In this document: in pieces, positions 1 through 7,519 of the stretch | Numbering within the stretch: the stretch's first letter is position 1 | Layout: the number at the start of each line of letters is the position of its first letter | Origin: Nocardia takedensis NBRC 100417 | Lineage (GTDB): Bacteria > Actinomycetota > Actinomycetes > Mycobacteriales > Mycobacteriaceae | Length of the DNA: 64,000 bases | Direction of reading: 5' to 3' | Assembly (NCBI RefSeq): GCF_000308695.1 | Contig: NZ_BAGG01000011.1 | Coordinates: forward strand, 84,120 to 148,119 | Made by a program: the position numbers and the translations under genes | Notes under the pieces: model-generated | The model's database searches: none | What the model was told of the DNA's origin: nothing | The model's input: the letters and a program-made list of their open reading frames with translations, nothing else

Positions 1-622
1 CTCCGAATTCTCCGGCGGCCGATCCAGTGTCACCTCCGGCGACCTCGCGGCGGCGGTCCCGGTACCCACCTCCTACGTCCTGGTTCTCCCGGTGCCCGAA
101 CGGGTGGCGCAGGCGCGCGCGGAAGGCGTGAAGGTGGTCAGCCTCTCGCGCGGGATCTCGATCGATCTGGCCCAGGCCGCGCCGTGGCAGTTGCTGGGCG
201 CGAAAACCCTGTCCTACGCGACGAATATGGCGGCGCTGCGGTTCGCGCACCGGATGGGCGCGGACGACGTCATCTTCACCAGCACCGAGAACCGGGTATT
301 GGAAGGGCCGCGGTCCTCGGTGGTGATCGCGCGGGACAAGACCTTCCTCACCCCGCCCGCGAAGAACGGTGTGCTGCCGGGCGTCACCCAGCGCGCGCTG
401 TTCGTGGAGGCGGAGAAGGCGGGGTGGGAGTGCCGCTACGAACAGTTGTTCACGGCCGATCTGCTGACCTGCGACAGCATCTGGCTACTGTCCAGCATCA
501 CGCTGGCGGCGCGGGTCAACTCGTTGGACGGGTTGCGGATGATGGCGCCGGACAACGCGGAGGAGATCACCGCGCTGGTGGACAAGGGGATCGAACGGAC
601 GGGCACGGTCGGCGACTGGTGA
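1..622 (+). CDS. Aminodeoxychorismate lyase-like class IV aminotransferase (5' truncated)
   Basis: The reading frame is already open at base 2, so the gene begins upstream of the window; about 206 C-terminal residues are visible. The segments GAKTLSYATNMAALR, LEGPRSSVVI and GVLPGVTQRAL are typical of fold-type IV PLP enzymes such as aminodeoxychorismate lyase (PabC), which makes p-aminobenzoate for folate, or D-amino acid/branched-chain transaminases. The catalytic lysine would be upstream or close to the visible start. The position before the FABP/sseC/sseA block matches M. tuberculosis Rv0812, reported as an aminodeoxychorismate lyase/D-amino acid transaminase. The family is clear; lyase versus transaminase activity cannot be decided here. 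Confidence 0.85.
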   Translation, partial: SEFSGGRSSVTSGDLAAAVPVPTSYVLVLPVPERVAQARAEGVKVVSLSRGISIDLAQAAPWQLLGAKTLSYATNMAALRFAHRMGADDVIFTSTENRVLEGPRSSVVIARDKTFLTPPAKNGVLPGVTQRALFVEAEKAGWECRYEQLFTADLLTCDSIWLLSSITLAARVNSLDGLRMMAPDNAEEITALVDKGIERTGTVGDW

Positions 623-726
623 GTTCCACGCGGTGCGGCGGGCCCCGATTCGGGGTGGGAAGCGGGGCTTTCGCACCAACGATTCGCTCTCTGGCTAATT
701 GATGGCATCTCGTGTCCTAAAGCACG

Positions 727-774
727 TTTTTCGGGGGTAGCGCCCGGCGTACGCTTTACTACGACATGTCGTAG
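727..774 (+). promoter_or_regulatory. cydABDC promoter with 16-bp palindromic operator
   Basis: A perfect palindrome, CTACGACATGTCGTAG, lies at 759-774. A plausible -10 TACGCT (750-755) with a weak -35 TTTTTC (727-732) and a 17-bp spacer would place the transcription start inside the palindrome, as expected for a repressor operator. The core TACGACA/TGTCGTA resembles BlaI/MecI-type dyads (TACnACA/TGTnGTA). That assignment is inference; the palindrome is directly visible. Confidence 0.5.
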
Positions 775-792
775 ATCGGCTGGAGGGTCGTC

Positions 793-849
793 ATGAGCGA
801 ACGCGGAGCGCGAATCATGCCCTGTCGTCACCCCGAGGTGACGGCATGA
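793..849 (+). CDS. 18-codon upstream ORF overlapping cydA start
   Basis: The ORF starts at ATG 793 behind a strong Shine-Dalgarno (GGAGGG, 782-787) and encodes MSERGARIMPCRHPEVTA. Its TGA (847-849) overlaps the cydA ATG (846-848) as ATGA, so the two are probably translationally coupled. The best ribosome site in the leader belongs to this ORF rather than to cydA. The 5' part (ATGAGCGAACGCGGAGCGCG) looks like an Arg/Ser/Glu word I recall as recurrent in Nocardia-like genomes, so it may be a spread sequence rather than a selected leader peptide. Confidence 0.45.
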   Translation: MSERGARIMPCRHPEVTA

Positions 850-2345
850 GCGTCCTGGACATCTCGCGCTGGCAATTCGGCATCACCACCGTCTACCACT
901 TCATCTTCGTCCCGCTCACGATCGGACTCGCGCCGCTGGTCGCGGGCATGCAGACCGCCTGGGTGGTCACCGGCAAGGACCACTGGTACCGGCTGACCAA
1001 ATTCTTCGGCAAACTCTTCCTGATCAACTTCGCCCTCGGCGTCGCCACCGGCATCGTCCAGGAATTCCAGTTCGGCATGAACTGGAGCGAATACTCCCGC
1101 TTCGTCGGCGACGTCTTCGGCGCGCCCCTCGCCCTGGAAGCACTCGTCGCGTTCTTCCTCGAATCGACCTTCCTCGGGCTGTGGATCTTCGGCTGGACCC
1201 GACTGCCCAAACTGCTGCACCTCGGCGCGATCTGGCTGGTCGCCATCGGCGTCAACGCCAGCGCCTACTTCATCGTCGCCGCCAACTCCTTCATGCAGCA
1301 TCCCGTCGGCGCGCGCTACAACCCCGAACGCGGGCGCGCCGAACTCACCAGCATCTGGGAAGTGCTCACCAACAACACCACCCTCGCCGCGTTCCCCCAC
1401 GTGGTCGCCGGCGCGTTCCTCACCGCGGGCACCTTCGTCGCGGGCATCTGCGGATGGTGGATGGTGCGCAACGCGCGCAGCGGCGACCAAGCGCGGATGG
1501 CCGAAGCGCGCACCATGTGGCGACCCGGCGGCCGCGCGGGCATGTGGGTGATCCTGGTCGCCGGTGTCGCGCTGTTTTTCACCGGCGACGTGCAGGGCAA
1601 ACTCATGTTCGAGCAGCAGCCGATGAAGATGGCCTCGGCCGAATCGCTGTGCCACACCCAGACCGACCCGGACTTCTCGATCCTCACCGTCGGCACGCAC
1701 AACAACTGCGACAGCGTCACCCACGTCATCGAAGTCCCCTACGTGCTGCCGTATCTGGCCGAGGGACGCTTCGACGGCGTCACCCTCGAAGGCGTGCAGG
1801 ACCTGCAACAGGCTTACGTGGAGAAATTCGGCCCCGGCGACTACCGGCCCAACCTGTTCGTCACCTACTGGTCCTTCCGCGCCATGATCGGCCTGTCGGC
1901 GGGCTCGATCCTGCTGTGGGCGGTCGGCATGTGGATGACCAGGCGCGGCCGGATCACCGACAAACGCTGGTACTCGTGGCTGTGCCTGCTCGCCATCCCC
2001 ACCCCGTTCCTGGCCAACAGCGCGGGCTGGGTGTTCACCGAGATGGGCCGCCAACCGTGGGTCGTCGTCCCCAACCCCACCGGCGACCAGAACCTGCGAC
2101 TCGCGGTGCAGGACGGCGTCTCCGACCACGCCACCGGCACCGTGATCACCTCGCTGGTCGTGTTCACCCTGCTCTACGCCGCACTCGCGGTGGTGTGGTT
2201 CTACCTGATGCGGCGCTACGTCATCCACGGCCCCGACGACCCGCCGCGCACCCCGCCGAGCGGACCCGACATCTCCGACGACACCCCCGACCGGCATCGC
2301 GGATCGGAAGAACCCGCCGTCGAACAACTCTCCTTCGCCTACTAG
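846..2345 (+). CDS. cydA: Cytochrome bd ubiquinol oxidase subunit I
   Basis: 499 residues. This is the quinol-oxidising, haem-carrying subunit of the bd-type terminal oxidase, which reduces O2 without pumping protons. The N-terminus (ITTVYHFIFVPLTIG) carries the conserved His of the first helices. A short Q-loop around residues 255-320 contains the expected lysine and glutamates for quinol binding, and the signature GRQPWVV lies near residue 400. Length fits the short-Q-loop actinobacterial type. It is the first gene of cydABDC, 9 bp before cydB. The ATG at 846 is preceded by GAGG (834-837) and overlaps the 18-codon upstream ORF. The C-terminal ~40 residues are a hydrophilic Pro/Asp-rich tail. 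Confidence 0.97.
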   Translation: MSVLDISRWQFGITTVYHFIFVPLTIGLAPLVAGMQTAWVVTGKDHWYRLTKFFGKLFLINFALGVATGIVQEFQFGMNWSEYSRFVGDVFGAPLALEALVAFFLESTFLGLWIFGWTRLPKLLHLGAIWLVAIGVNASAYFIVAANSFMQHPVGARYNPERGRAELTSIWEVLTNNTTLAAFPHVVAGAFLTAGTFVAGICGWWMVRNARSGDQARMAEARTMWRPGGRAGMWVILVAGVALFFTGDVQGKLMFEQQPMKMASAESLCHTQTDPDFSILTVGTHNNCDSVTHVIEVPYVLPYLAEGRFDGVTLEGVQDLQQAYVEKFGPGDYRPNLFVTYWSFRAMIGLSAGSILLWAVGMWMTRRGRITDKRWYSWLCLLAIPTPFLANSAGWVFTEMGRQPWVVVPNPTGDQNLRLAVQDGVSDHATGTVITSLVVFTLLYAALAVVWFYLMRRYVIHGPDDPPRTPPSGPDISDDTPDRHRGSEEPAVEQLSFAY

Positions 2346-2354
2346 GAGCCGACG

Positions 2355-3386
2355 ATGAATCTGCAAGAGTTCTGGTTCCTGCTCATCGGCGTCCTGTTCA
2401 CCGGGTATTTCGTACTCGAGGGCTTCGACTTCGGCGTCGGCATGCTCATGCCGATCCTCGGCAAGGGCAGCGACACCCGCCGCCGCGTCGTCCTCAACAC
2501 GATCGGGCCGGTCTGGGACGGCAACGAAGTGTGGCTGCTCACCGCGGGCGGCGCGATGTTCGCGGCCTTCCCCGAGTGGTACGCGAGCCTGTTCTCCGGG
2601 TTCTACCTGGCGCTGCTGCTGGTGCTGGTCGCGCTGATCGTGCGGGTCTGCGCCATCGAATACCGCAGCAAGATCGACGATCCGCGCTGGCGAGCCTGGT
2701 GTGACGCGGGTATCGGCGTCGGTTCCTGGGTGCCCGCGTTGGCCTGGGGCTGGGTGTTCGCCAATGTCGTGCACGGGGTTCCCCTGGAGCAGGACAAGAA
2801 CATCGGCGGATCGCTCGCCGACCTGTTCGGCCCCTACGCCCTGCTCGGCGGACTCACCACCGGACTGCTGTTCGCCCTGCACGGCGCGATCTTCCTCACC
2901 CTCAAGACCGGCGGTGTCGTGCGCGCCGACGCCCAGCGCATCGCGCGGGTGCTGCTGATCCCCACGGTGGTCGTGGTCGGCGCGTTCGGCCTGTGGACCC
3001 AACTCGCCCACGGCGTCGGCTGGACCTGGATCGCGCTCGGCGCGGCCGTCGTCGGTCTGGTCCTCGCGGGCGGCGGCGTCCTGATCCACCGCGACGGCTG
3101 GGCCTTCACCGGCACCACCCTGGCGATCGCCTCGGCCACCGTGCTGCTGTTCGGGTCGCTGTTCCCGAATGTGCTGCCCTCCACCATCAGCGACGCCTTC
3201 AGCCTCACCGTCGACAACGCCTCCTCGACCCCCTACACGCTGAAGGTGATGAGCTGGGCCGCGGTCATCGTGACGCCCGTGGTGCTGGCCTACCAGGGCT
3301 GGACCTACTGGGTGTTCCGCAAACGCCTCACCGTGGAACAGATCCCGGCCCCCGTCGGACTCCCGTTCGGTCCGGCGCGGGACTGA
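2355..3386 (+). CDS. cydB: Cytochrome bd ubiquinol oxidase subunit II
   Basis: 343 residues, all-helical membrane protein that pairs with CydA in the bd oxidase. Features include the N-terminal LQEFWFLLIGVLFTGYFVLEGFD (first helix plus the conserved FEGFDFG region), the WDGNEVWLL motif near residue 55, and multiple hydrophobic helices to the C-terminus. The start ATG 2355 follows the ribosome site AGGAG (2345-2349). Length is normal for CydB (about 330-380). It is separated from cydD by a single base, so translation coupling is likely. Confidence 0.97.
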   Translation: MNLQEFWFLLIGVLFTGYFVLEGFDFGVGMLMPILGKGSDTRRRVVLNTIGPVWDGNEVWLLTAGGAMFAAFPEWYASLFSGFYLALLLVLVALIVRVCAIEYRSKIDDPRWRAWCDAGIGVGSWVPALAWGWVFANVVHGVPLEQDKNIGGSLADLFGPYALLGGLTTGLLFALHGAIFLTLKTGGVVRADAQRIARVLLIPTVVVVGAFGLWTQLAHGVGWTWIALGAAVVGLVLAGGGVLIHRDGWAFTGTTLAIASATVLLFGSLFPNVLPSTISDAFSLTVDNASSTPYTLKVMSWAAVIVTPVVLAYQGWTYWVFRKRLTVEQIPAPVGLPFGPARD

Positions 3387-3387
3387 C

Positions 3388-5100
3388 ATGGCCCGCCCGC
3401 CCGTCGACCCCCGCCTGTGGCGCTACGCGCGCTCGGTGCGCGGTCACCTGGCGCTCAGCGTCGGGCTCTCGGTGGTGATCACGGTGTGCATCGTGGTCAC
3501 CGCCGTCACCCTCGGTCGCGTGCTCGCCGGCGTCATCACCGACCCGGCGCAGCGCGCGCTCGGGGGGTGGAGCGTCGAGATCGCGGTCCTGGCCTGCGCG
3601 ATCGTGGTGCGCGCCACGGCGAGTTGGGCGCAGGCCCGCTCCGCGCACCGGGCAGGCGCGCGGGTGGTCACCGAACTCGAATCCGCCGTCCTGGTCGCGG
3701 GCGCCGAACTGACCCCGCGCGAACTCGACAGCCGCCGCGGCGAACTCGCGGTCGTCGTCGGCTCGGGACTGTCCGGACTGCGCGACTACATCACCGGCTA
3801 CCTGCCCGCGCTGCTGCTGGCCTGCCTCGTGCCGCCGATCGTGCTCGTCGTCATCGCGCTGCACGACCCGATCTCGGCGGGCATCGCCGTGGTCACCCTG
3901 CCGCTCATCCCGGTCTTCATGGTGCTCATCGGACTGCTCACCCAAGGCCGCGCCGAAGCCACCCTCGCCGCCACCACCCGACTGTCGGACCAAATGCTCG
4001 ACCTGTTCGCCGGCATGCCCACCCTGCGCGCCCTCGGCCGCGAAGGCGACACCGCGGGCGGGCACACCATGCTGCCGCGCGTGCGCGCGCTCGGCGAAGC
4101 GCTGCGAACCCGCACCATGCGCGCCCTGCGGATCGCGTTCCTGTCCTCGATGGTGCTCGAACTGCTCGCCACGCTCAGCGTCGCGCTCATCGCGGTCTCC
4201 ATCGGGTTGCGCCTGGTCTACGGCGGGATGGACCTCTACGCCGGACTCGTCGCCCTCGTCCTCGCCCCCGAGGTCTACCTGCCGCTGCGGTCGGTCGGAG
4301 AACGCTTCCACGCCGCCCAGGACGGAATGGCCGCGGCCGACCGGGCTTTCGCCGTGTTGGATCGGCCCCGCGCGTCGAGCGAGCGCGGACGCGCCGCCAT
4401 TCCGGCCGAGGGCATCCGCGTCGACCTCGACGGCCTCACGGTGCGCGCCCGACACGGTCACGCGCCCGCCGACCTGTCCGCGGTGCTGCGCCCCGGCGCG
4501 GTCACCGTGCTGGCCGGGCCGAACGGCAGCGGCAAATCCACCGCGCTGCAAGCGATCCTCGGACTGCTCCCGCCCGACGCGGGCGCGGTGCGGATCGCCG
4601 GCGTCGACATCGCCGACCTCGACACCGACCTGTGGTGGTCCCGGGTCGCCTGGCTCCCGCAGCGGCCCGTGCTCGTCCCCGGCACGTTGCGCGAGAACCT
4701 GGAGATCTTCGGCGCGCGAGTGGTAGAACCACGCCGCGGTGCCGCGCGCACCGTCGACCCGCTCGAAGCCGCCTGCACCGCAACCGGATTCGATACCGTG
4801 CTGGCCGGGCTGCCCGAACGGTGGAACACCGTGGTCGGCGCCGGGGGAGTCGGCCTGTCCCTCGGCCAGCGCCAACGCCTCGCGCTCACGCGCGTCCTGG
4901 CCGCCGACCGACCCGTCCTGCTGCTGGACGAACCCACCGCCCACCTCGACGCCGACTCCGAAACCGCCGTCCTCGCCGCCCTGCGCGCGAAGGCCGCCGA
5001 CGGCGCGACGGTGGTGGTCGTCGGCCACCGTCGCACCGTCCTCGCCGCCGCGGATGTGGTCGTCGAAGTGCGTGCGGCCGACCTCGGGGTGGTGGCGTGA
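3388..5100 (+). CDS. cydD: Heterodimeric ABC exporter subunit CydD (cytochrome bd assembly)
   Basis: 570 residues: six-helix ABC exporter transmembrane domain (about 1-310) followed by a nucleotide-binding domain. Walker A is GPNGSGKST, the signature loop is LSLGQRQRLALTR (atypical LSLGQ), and Walker B plus D-loop is VLLLDEPTAHLD. CydDC is the heterodimeric ABC exporter required for assembly of the bd oxidase; reductants and haem-related thiols have been proposed as substrates. The gene starts one base after cydB. Its last 13 codons and stop form the 5' half of a repeat unit duplicated twice more before cydC; the stop overlaps the next ATG as TGATG. Confidence 0.95.
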   Translation: MARPPVDPRLWRYARSVRGHLALSVGLSVVITVCIVVTAVTLGRVLAGVITDPAQRALGGWSVEIAVLACAIVVRATASWAQARSAHRAGARVVTELESAVLVAGAELTPRELDSRRGELAVVVGSGLSGLRDYITGYLPALLLACLVPPIVLVVIALHDPISAGIAVVTLPLIPVFMVLIGLLTQGRAEATLAATTRLSDQMLDLFAGMPTLRALGREGDTAGGHTMLPRVRALGEALRTRTMRALRIAFLSSMVLELLATLSVALIAVSIGLRLVYGGMDLYAGLVALVLAPEVYLPLRSVGERFHAAQDGMAAADRAFAVLDRPRASSERGRAAIPAEGIRVDLDGLTVRARHGHAPADLSAVLRPGAVTVLAGPNGSGKSTALQAILGLLPPDAGAVRIAGVDIADLDTDLWWSRVAWLPQRPVLVPGTLRENLEIFGARVVEPRRGAARTVDPLEAACTATGFDTVLAGLPERWNTVVGAGGVGLSLGQRQRLALTRVLAADRPVLLLDEPTAHLDADSETAVLAALRAKAADGATVVVVGHRRTVLAAADVVVEVRAADLGVVA

Positions 5101-5177
5101 TGTCTTTCGTCGGGCGTTGGGCCATTCGCGGTGGGCGGGTCGAAGTGCGCGCGGCCGATGTCGAGGTGGTGGCGTGA
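5100..5177 (+). CDS. Junction mini-ORF 1 (cydC N-terminus joined to cydD C-terminus)
   Basis: 25 codons plus stop. It opens with the ATG in the TGATG overlap at the cydD stop and begins MSFVGRWAIRGG, like the CydC N-terminus (MSFIGRSATRG). It ends VRAADVEVVA, like the CydD C-terminus (VRAADLGVVA). It terminates in a second TGATG. It is best read as a by-product of the tandem duplication that still lets ribosomes pass from cydD towards cydC. Whether the peptide is stable or functional is unknown. Confidence 0.6.
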   Translation: MSFVGRWAIRGGRVEVRAADVEVVA

Positions 5178-5260
5178 TGTCTCTCATCGGGCGGTCGATT
5201 CTTCGAGGTGGGCGGGGGCGGGTCGAAGGGCGCGCGGCCGACGTCGGGGTGGTGGCGTGA
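5177..5260 (+). CDS. Junction mini-ORF 2 (second duplicated unit)
   Basis: 27 codons plus stop, from the ATG at 5177 (overlapping the stop of mini-ORF 1) to the TGA at 5258-5260, which again overlaps the ATG of cydC as TGATG. The product begins MSLIGRSILRGG and ends GRAADVGVVA, the same chimera of CydC head and CydD tail as mini-ORF 1 with a 6-bp longer unit. The reading frame is kept open despite 77- and 83-bp periods because each copy is its own ORF. Confidence 0.6.
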   Translation: MSLIGRSILRGGRGRVEGRAADVGVVA

Positions 5261-7296
5261 TGTCTTTCATCGGGCGCTCGGCTACTCGCGGTGCGAGTGG
5301 GCGGAAGGACACTCCGGCTGCGCGCGTAGCGGGGGTGGGGCGCGGCGGCGGACGAGAGCTGTCGTGGGTATCCGATGTGCGGGGGATGTGGCGATTGCTG
5401 GACCTGTCGCCGTGGCGGGTACTGGTGGCGGTGGCCTGGGGGACCGCGGCGTTGGGCAGCGCGCTCGCGTTGGCGGCGCTGTCGGCGTGGTTGATCGCCC
5501 GGGCCTGGCAGATGCCGCCGGTGCTCGACCTGAGTGTGGCGGTGGTCGCGGTACGGGCGCTGGGCATCTCGCGCGGATTGGCGCGCTACCTCGAGCGGTT
5601 GGCGACCCACGACGTCGCGCTGCGGTCCATGACGACCGCCCGCGCCACCGTCTACGGCACGCTCGCGCGGTCACCCGCATGGCTGCGGCGGCGGGTGAGT
5701 TCGCCCGCCGGAGCAATCGAAGCGGGGCCGTGGACAGCCGAACCCGGGGCGGCGGTCGGCTCGGGCGTATTTGATCGTCGTCCACCGATCGACGGTTCGG
5801 GGGTGCCCGCACCCGATCGAGCAAGCCGTCGGGGCGAACCCGAGATGCCTTCGTTCGAGCGTTCCGCACCCGACGCTTCCGCGTTGCGGCGCGGGGATCT
5901 GCTGGTGCGGATCGGGACCGATATCGACGATCTCGGCGCGTTCGTGGTGCGGGTGCTGGTCCCGGTGGCGGTCGCGGTGCTGCTCTCCGGTGCGGCCGTC
6001 GGACTGCTCGCCACGATCTCGGTGCCCGCTGCCGCGATTCTGGCGCTCGCCCTGCTGGTGACCGGCGTGGCCGCGCCGTGGCTGTCGGCTCGCGCGGCCC
6101 GGGACGCGGAACTCGCCGTGCGCGCCGACCGCGCCGAATTCACCGCGCGGGCCGTCACCGTCCTGGACCACGCCGCCGAACTGCGCGTCGCGGGCCGCCT
6201 GGACGACGCCGTGCGCGAAGCGCGAGAGGCCGGTGAGCGGGCCGCCGTCGCCGAGGACTCCGCGGCCGCCCGCAGCGCCTGGGCCGTGGCCGCGACCCCT
6301 CTCTCGATCGGGGTCAGCGTGCTGGCCGCACTGCTCATCGGCATCACCCTGTACGGCCCCGACGGCGGCGCACTCGGCACGATGACGCCGATGGCGCTCA
6401 CCATCCTGGTCCTGCTCCCGCTGTCCGCCTTCGAGGCGGTCGGTCCGCTCCCGGCCGCGGCCCGCGCCTACACCACCGCCCGCGCCGCCTACCGTCGCCT
6501 GAGCGACCTCGCGGACGAAGAGCCCCGCGTGACGAACGCTTCGGCCCGAGCGACCGACGAAACGGCCCGCTCGGCCGAGCTGTCACGCTCCGACCGGTTC
6601 GAGTCCGCTCTGCCCGAAGTCGTCCGTCTCTTCCCCGACCTGCCCGAGGGCAGGCGGATCGCCGTCGTCGGTCCGAGCGGTGCGGGCAAGACCACGCTGC
6701 TCATGCGGTGGGCGGGGTTGTTCGGCGTCCGGCGGACCGACACCACCTTCTTCGCCGAGGACGCTCACCTGTTCGGCACGTCGGTCTTCGAGAATCTGCG
6801 CGTGGCACGGGGCGATCTGACGGAGGCCGAGGCGGAGAAGGCGCTGCGTGCGGTGGGGCTGGGCGACTGGCTCGACACGCTGCCCGCCGGTCTCGGCACC
6901 GAACTGGTGGGCGGCGCGGCGGCGGTGTCGGGCGGTCAGCGCCGCCGGATCCTGCTGGCCCGCGCGCTGCTCGCCCCGGCGCGGGTGCTGCTGTTGGACG
7001 AACCCACCGAACACCTGGAGGCCGAAGCGGGCGCGACCCTGGTGCGCGACCTGCTCGACCCCGCGAGCGGCTTGGTCGACCCGGACCGCGTCGTGGTGGT
7101 GGTCACCCACCAACTGCCCGCCGACCACCGCGCCGACCTGGTGCTGAGCCTGGATGCGCACGGCGGCGTCGACGTCGCCGACCAGCGGATTCCGCCCTCC
7201 GGAAAATCCGTTGCACACCCCCCGCGCCTTTCAGTACCGTCGTCGGTACACAAGGAAGGAGGTGGTTCGAAGAATGGTTATCCAACGGACACGTGA
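5260..7296 (+). CDS. cydC: Heterodimeric ABC exporter subunit CydC (cytochrome bd assembly)
   Basis: 678 residues from ATG 5260, chosen because it overlaps the upstream stop (TGATG) and matches the head of the duplicated units; the frame is open further upstream but only through the repeats. Transmembrane domain first, then a nucleotide-binding domain with Walker A GPSGAGKTT, EDAHLF in place of the Q-loop Gln, signature VSGGQRRRI, Walker B VLLLDEPTEHLE and H-switch VVTHQLP. Two oddities: a roughly 55-residue Pro/Ser/Glu-rich insertion between the second transmembrane helix pair and the RRGDLLVRIGTD segment, and an unusually short stretch between Walker A and EDAHLF. The last ~40 codons run into the promoter and micro-ORF of the downstream small RNA. 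Confidence 0.93.
   Translation: MSFIGRSATRGASGRKDTPAARVAGVGRGGGRELSWVSDVRGMWRLLDLSPWRVLVAVAWGTAALGSALALAALSAWLIARAWQMPPVLDLSVAVVAVRALGISRGLARYLERLATHDVALRSMTTARATVYGTLARSPAWLRRRVSSPAGAIEAGPWTAEPGAAVGSGVFDRRPPIDGSGVPAPDRASRRGEPEMPSFERSAPDASALRRGDLLVRIGTDIDDLGAFVVRVLVPVAVAVLLSGAAVGLLATISVPAAAILALALLVTGVAAPWLSARAARDAELAVRADRAEFTARAVTVLDHAAELRVAGRLDDAVREAREAGERAAVAEDSAAARSAWAVAATPLSIGVSVLAALLIGITLYGPDGGALGTMTPMALTILVLLPLSAFEAVGPLPAAARAYTTARAAYRRLSDLADEEPRVTNASARATDETARSAELSRSDRFESALPEVVRLFPDLPEGRRIAVVGPSGAGKTTLLMRWAGLFGVRRTDTTFFAEDAHLFGTSVFENLRVARGDLTEAEAEKALRAVGLGDWLDTLPAGLGTELVGGAAAVSGGQRRRILLARALLAPARVLLLDEPTEHLEAEAGATLVRDLLDPASGLVDPDRVVVVVTHQLPADHRADLVLSLDAHGGVDVADQRIPPSGKSVAHPPRLSVPSSVHKEGGGSKNGYPTDT
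7211..7240 (+). promoter_or_regulatory. Promoter of the micro-ORF RNA
   Basis: TTGCAC (7211-7216), an 18-bp spacer and TACCGT (7235-7240, fits the TANNNT actinobacterial -10). It lies inside the last codons of cydC and points at the small structured RNA that follows, with an expected start near 7247. Confidence 0.45.
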
Positions 7297-7402
7297 GGTG
7301 GCTGTCCGCTAGCGCCACCGCTGCAGGTGGATTCCGCCGCGCGAGCGCCAGCGAATCCAAAGCAGCCACCCGGCCCCCGAGCCCCCGGTCCGTCCGACCG
7401 GG
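7247..7402 (+). ncRNA. Putative small structured RNA containing a 12-codon ORF
   Basis: Several perfect or near-perfect helices nest: GGTGGCTG (7297-7304) with CAGCCACC (7363-7370); inside it CCACC/GGTGG (7315-7319/7326-7330) and GGATTC/GAATCC (7329-7334/7353-7358, mutually exclusive at its edge with the previous one). A final hairpin CCCGGTC/GACCGGG (7384-7390/7396-7402) could terminate it. The next gene is on the opposite strand, so this RNA leads to no plus-strand gene. I do not recognise the family. Ends are inferred from the promoter and terminal hairpin. Confidence 0.45.
7274..7312 (+). CDS. 12-codon micro-ORF with very strong Shine-Dalgarno
   Basis: Encodes MVIQRTREVAVR. It is preceded by AAGGAGGTGG (7257-7266), almost a full complement of the 16S rRNA 3' end, which is far stronger than other ribosome sites in the window. 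The stop TAG (7310-7312) lies just after the 5' arm of the long-range helix, so translation would compete with folding. It overlaps the cydC stop region in another frame. Function unknown. Confidence 0.5.
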   Translation: MVIQRTREVAVR

Positions 7403-7519
7403 ACCCGTGCGTATTGCATCGCACCGGTATGGCTCGGGGGTCGTTCCGTTTCGAAAGCGACCCGCCGATTCCGCCTGTCCCGACCTGCGGTGTCGAGGCT
7501 AATCTCGAGCGGTGACCGT

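Larger units (their letters stand above)
5062..5290 (+). repeat. Imperfect tandem duplication of the cydD-cydC junction (about 80 bp x 3)
   Basis: Aligning on GTCGAAGTG gives copies beginning at 5062, 5139 and 5222 (periods 77 and 83 bp). The shared core GGTGGTGGCGTGATGTCT starts at 5088, 5165 and 5248. Each unit carries the 3' end of cydD, a TGATG stop/start overlap, and the first codons of cydC. The third copy leads into cydC proper. Confidence 0.9.

Noticed and set aside
828..3389. An 850-codon open frame on the minus strand opposite cydAB
   Set aside because: Translation is Asp/Glu/Gly/His-rich low complexity, the expected antisense shadow of GC3-biased cydA and cydB.
5131..5259. Upstream extension of cydC to a GTG at 5131
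   Set aside because: The added 43 residues are an out-of-frame reading of the duplicated units; ATG 5260 has the TGATG overlap and the conserved head.
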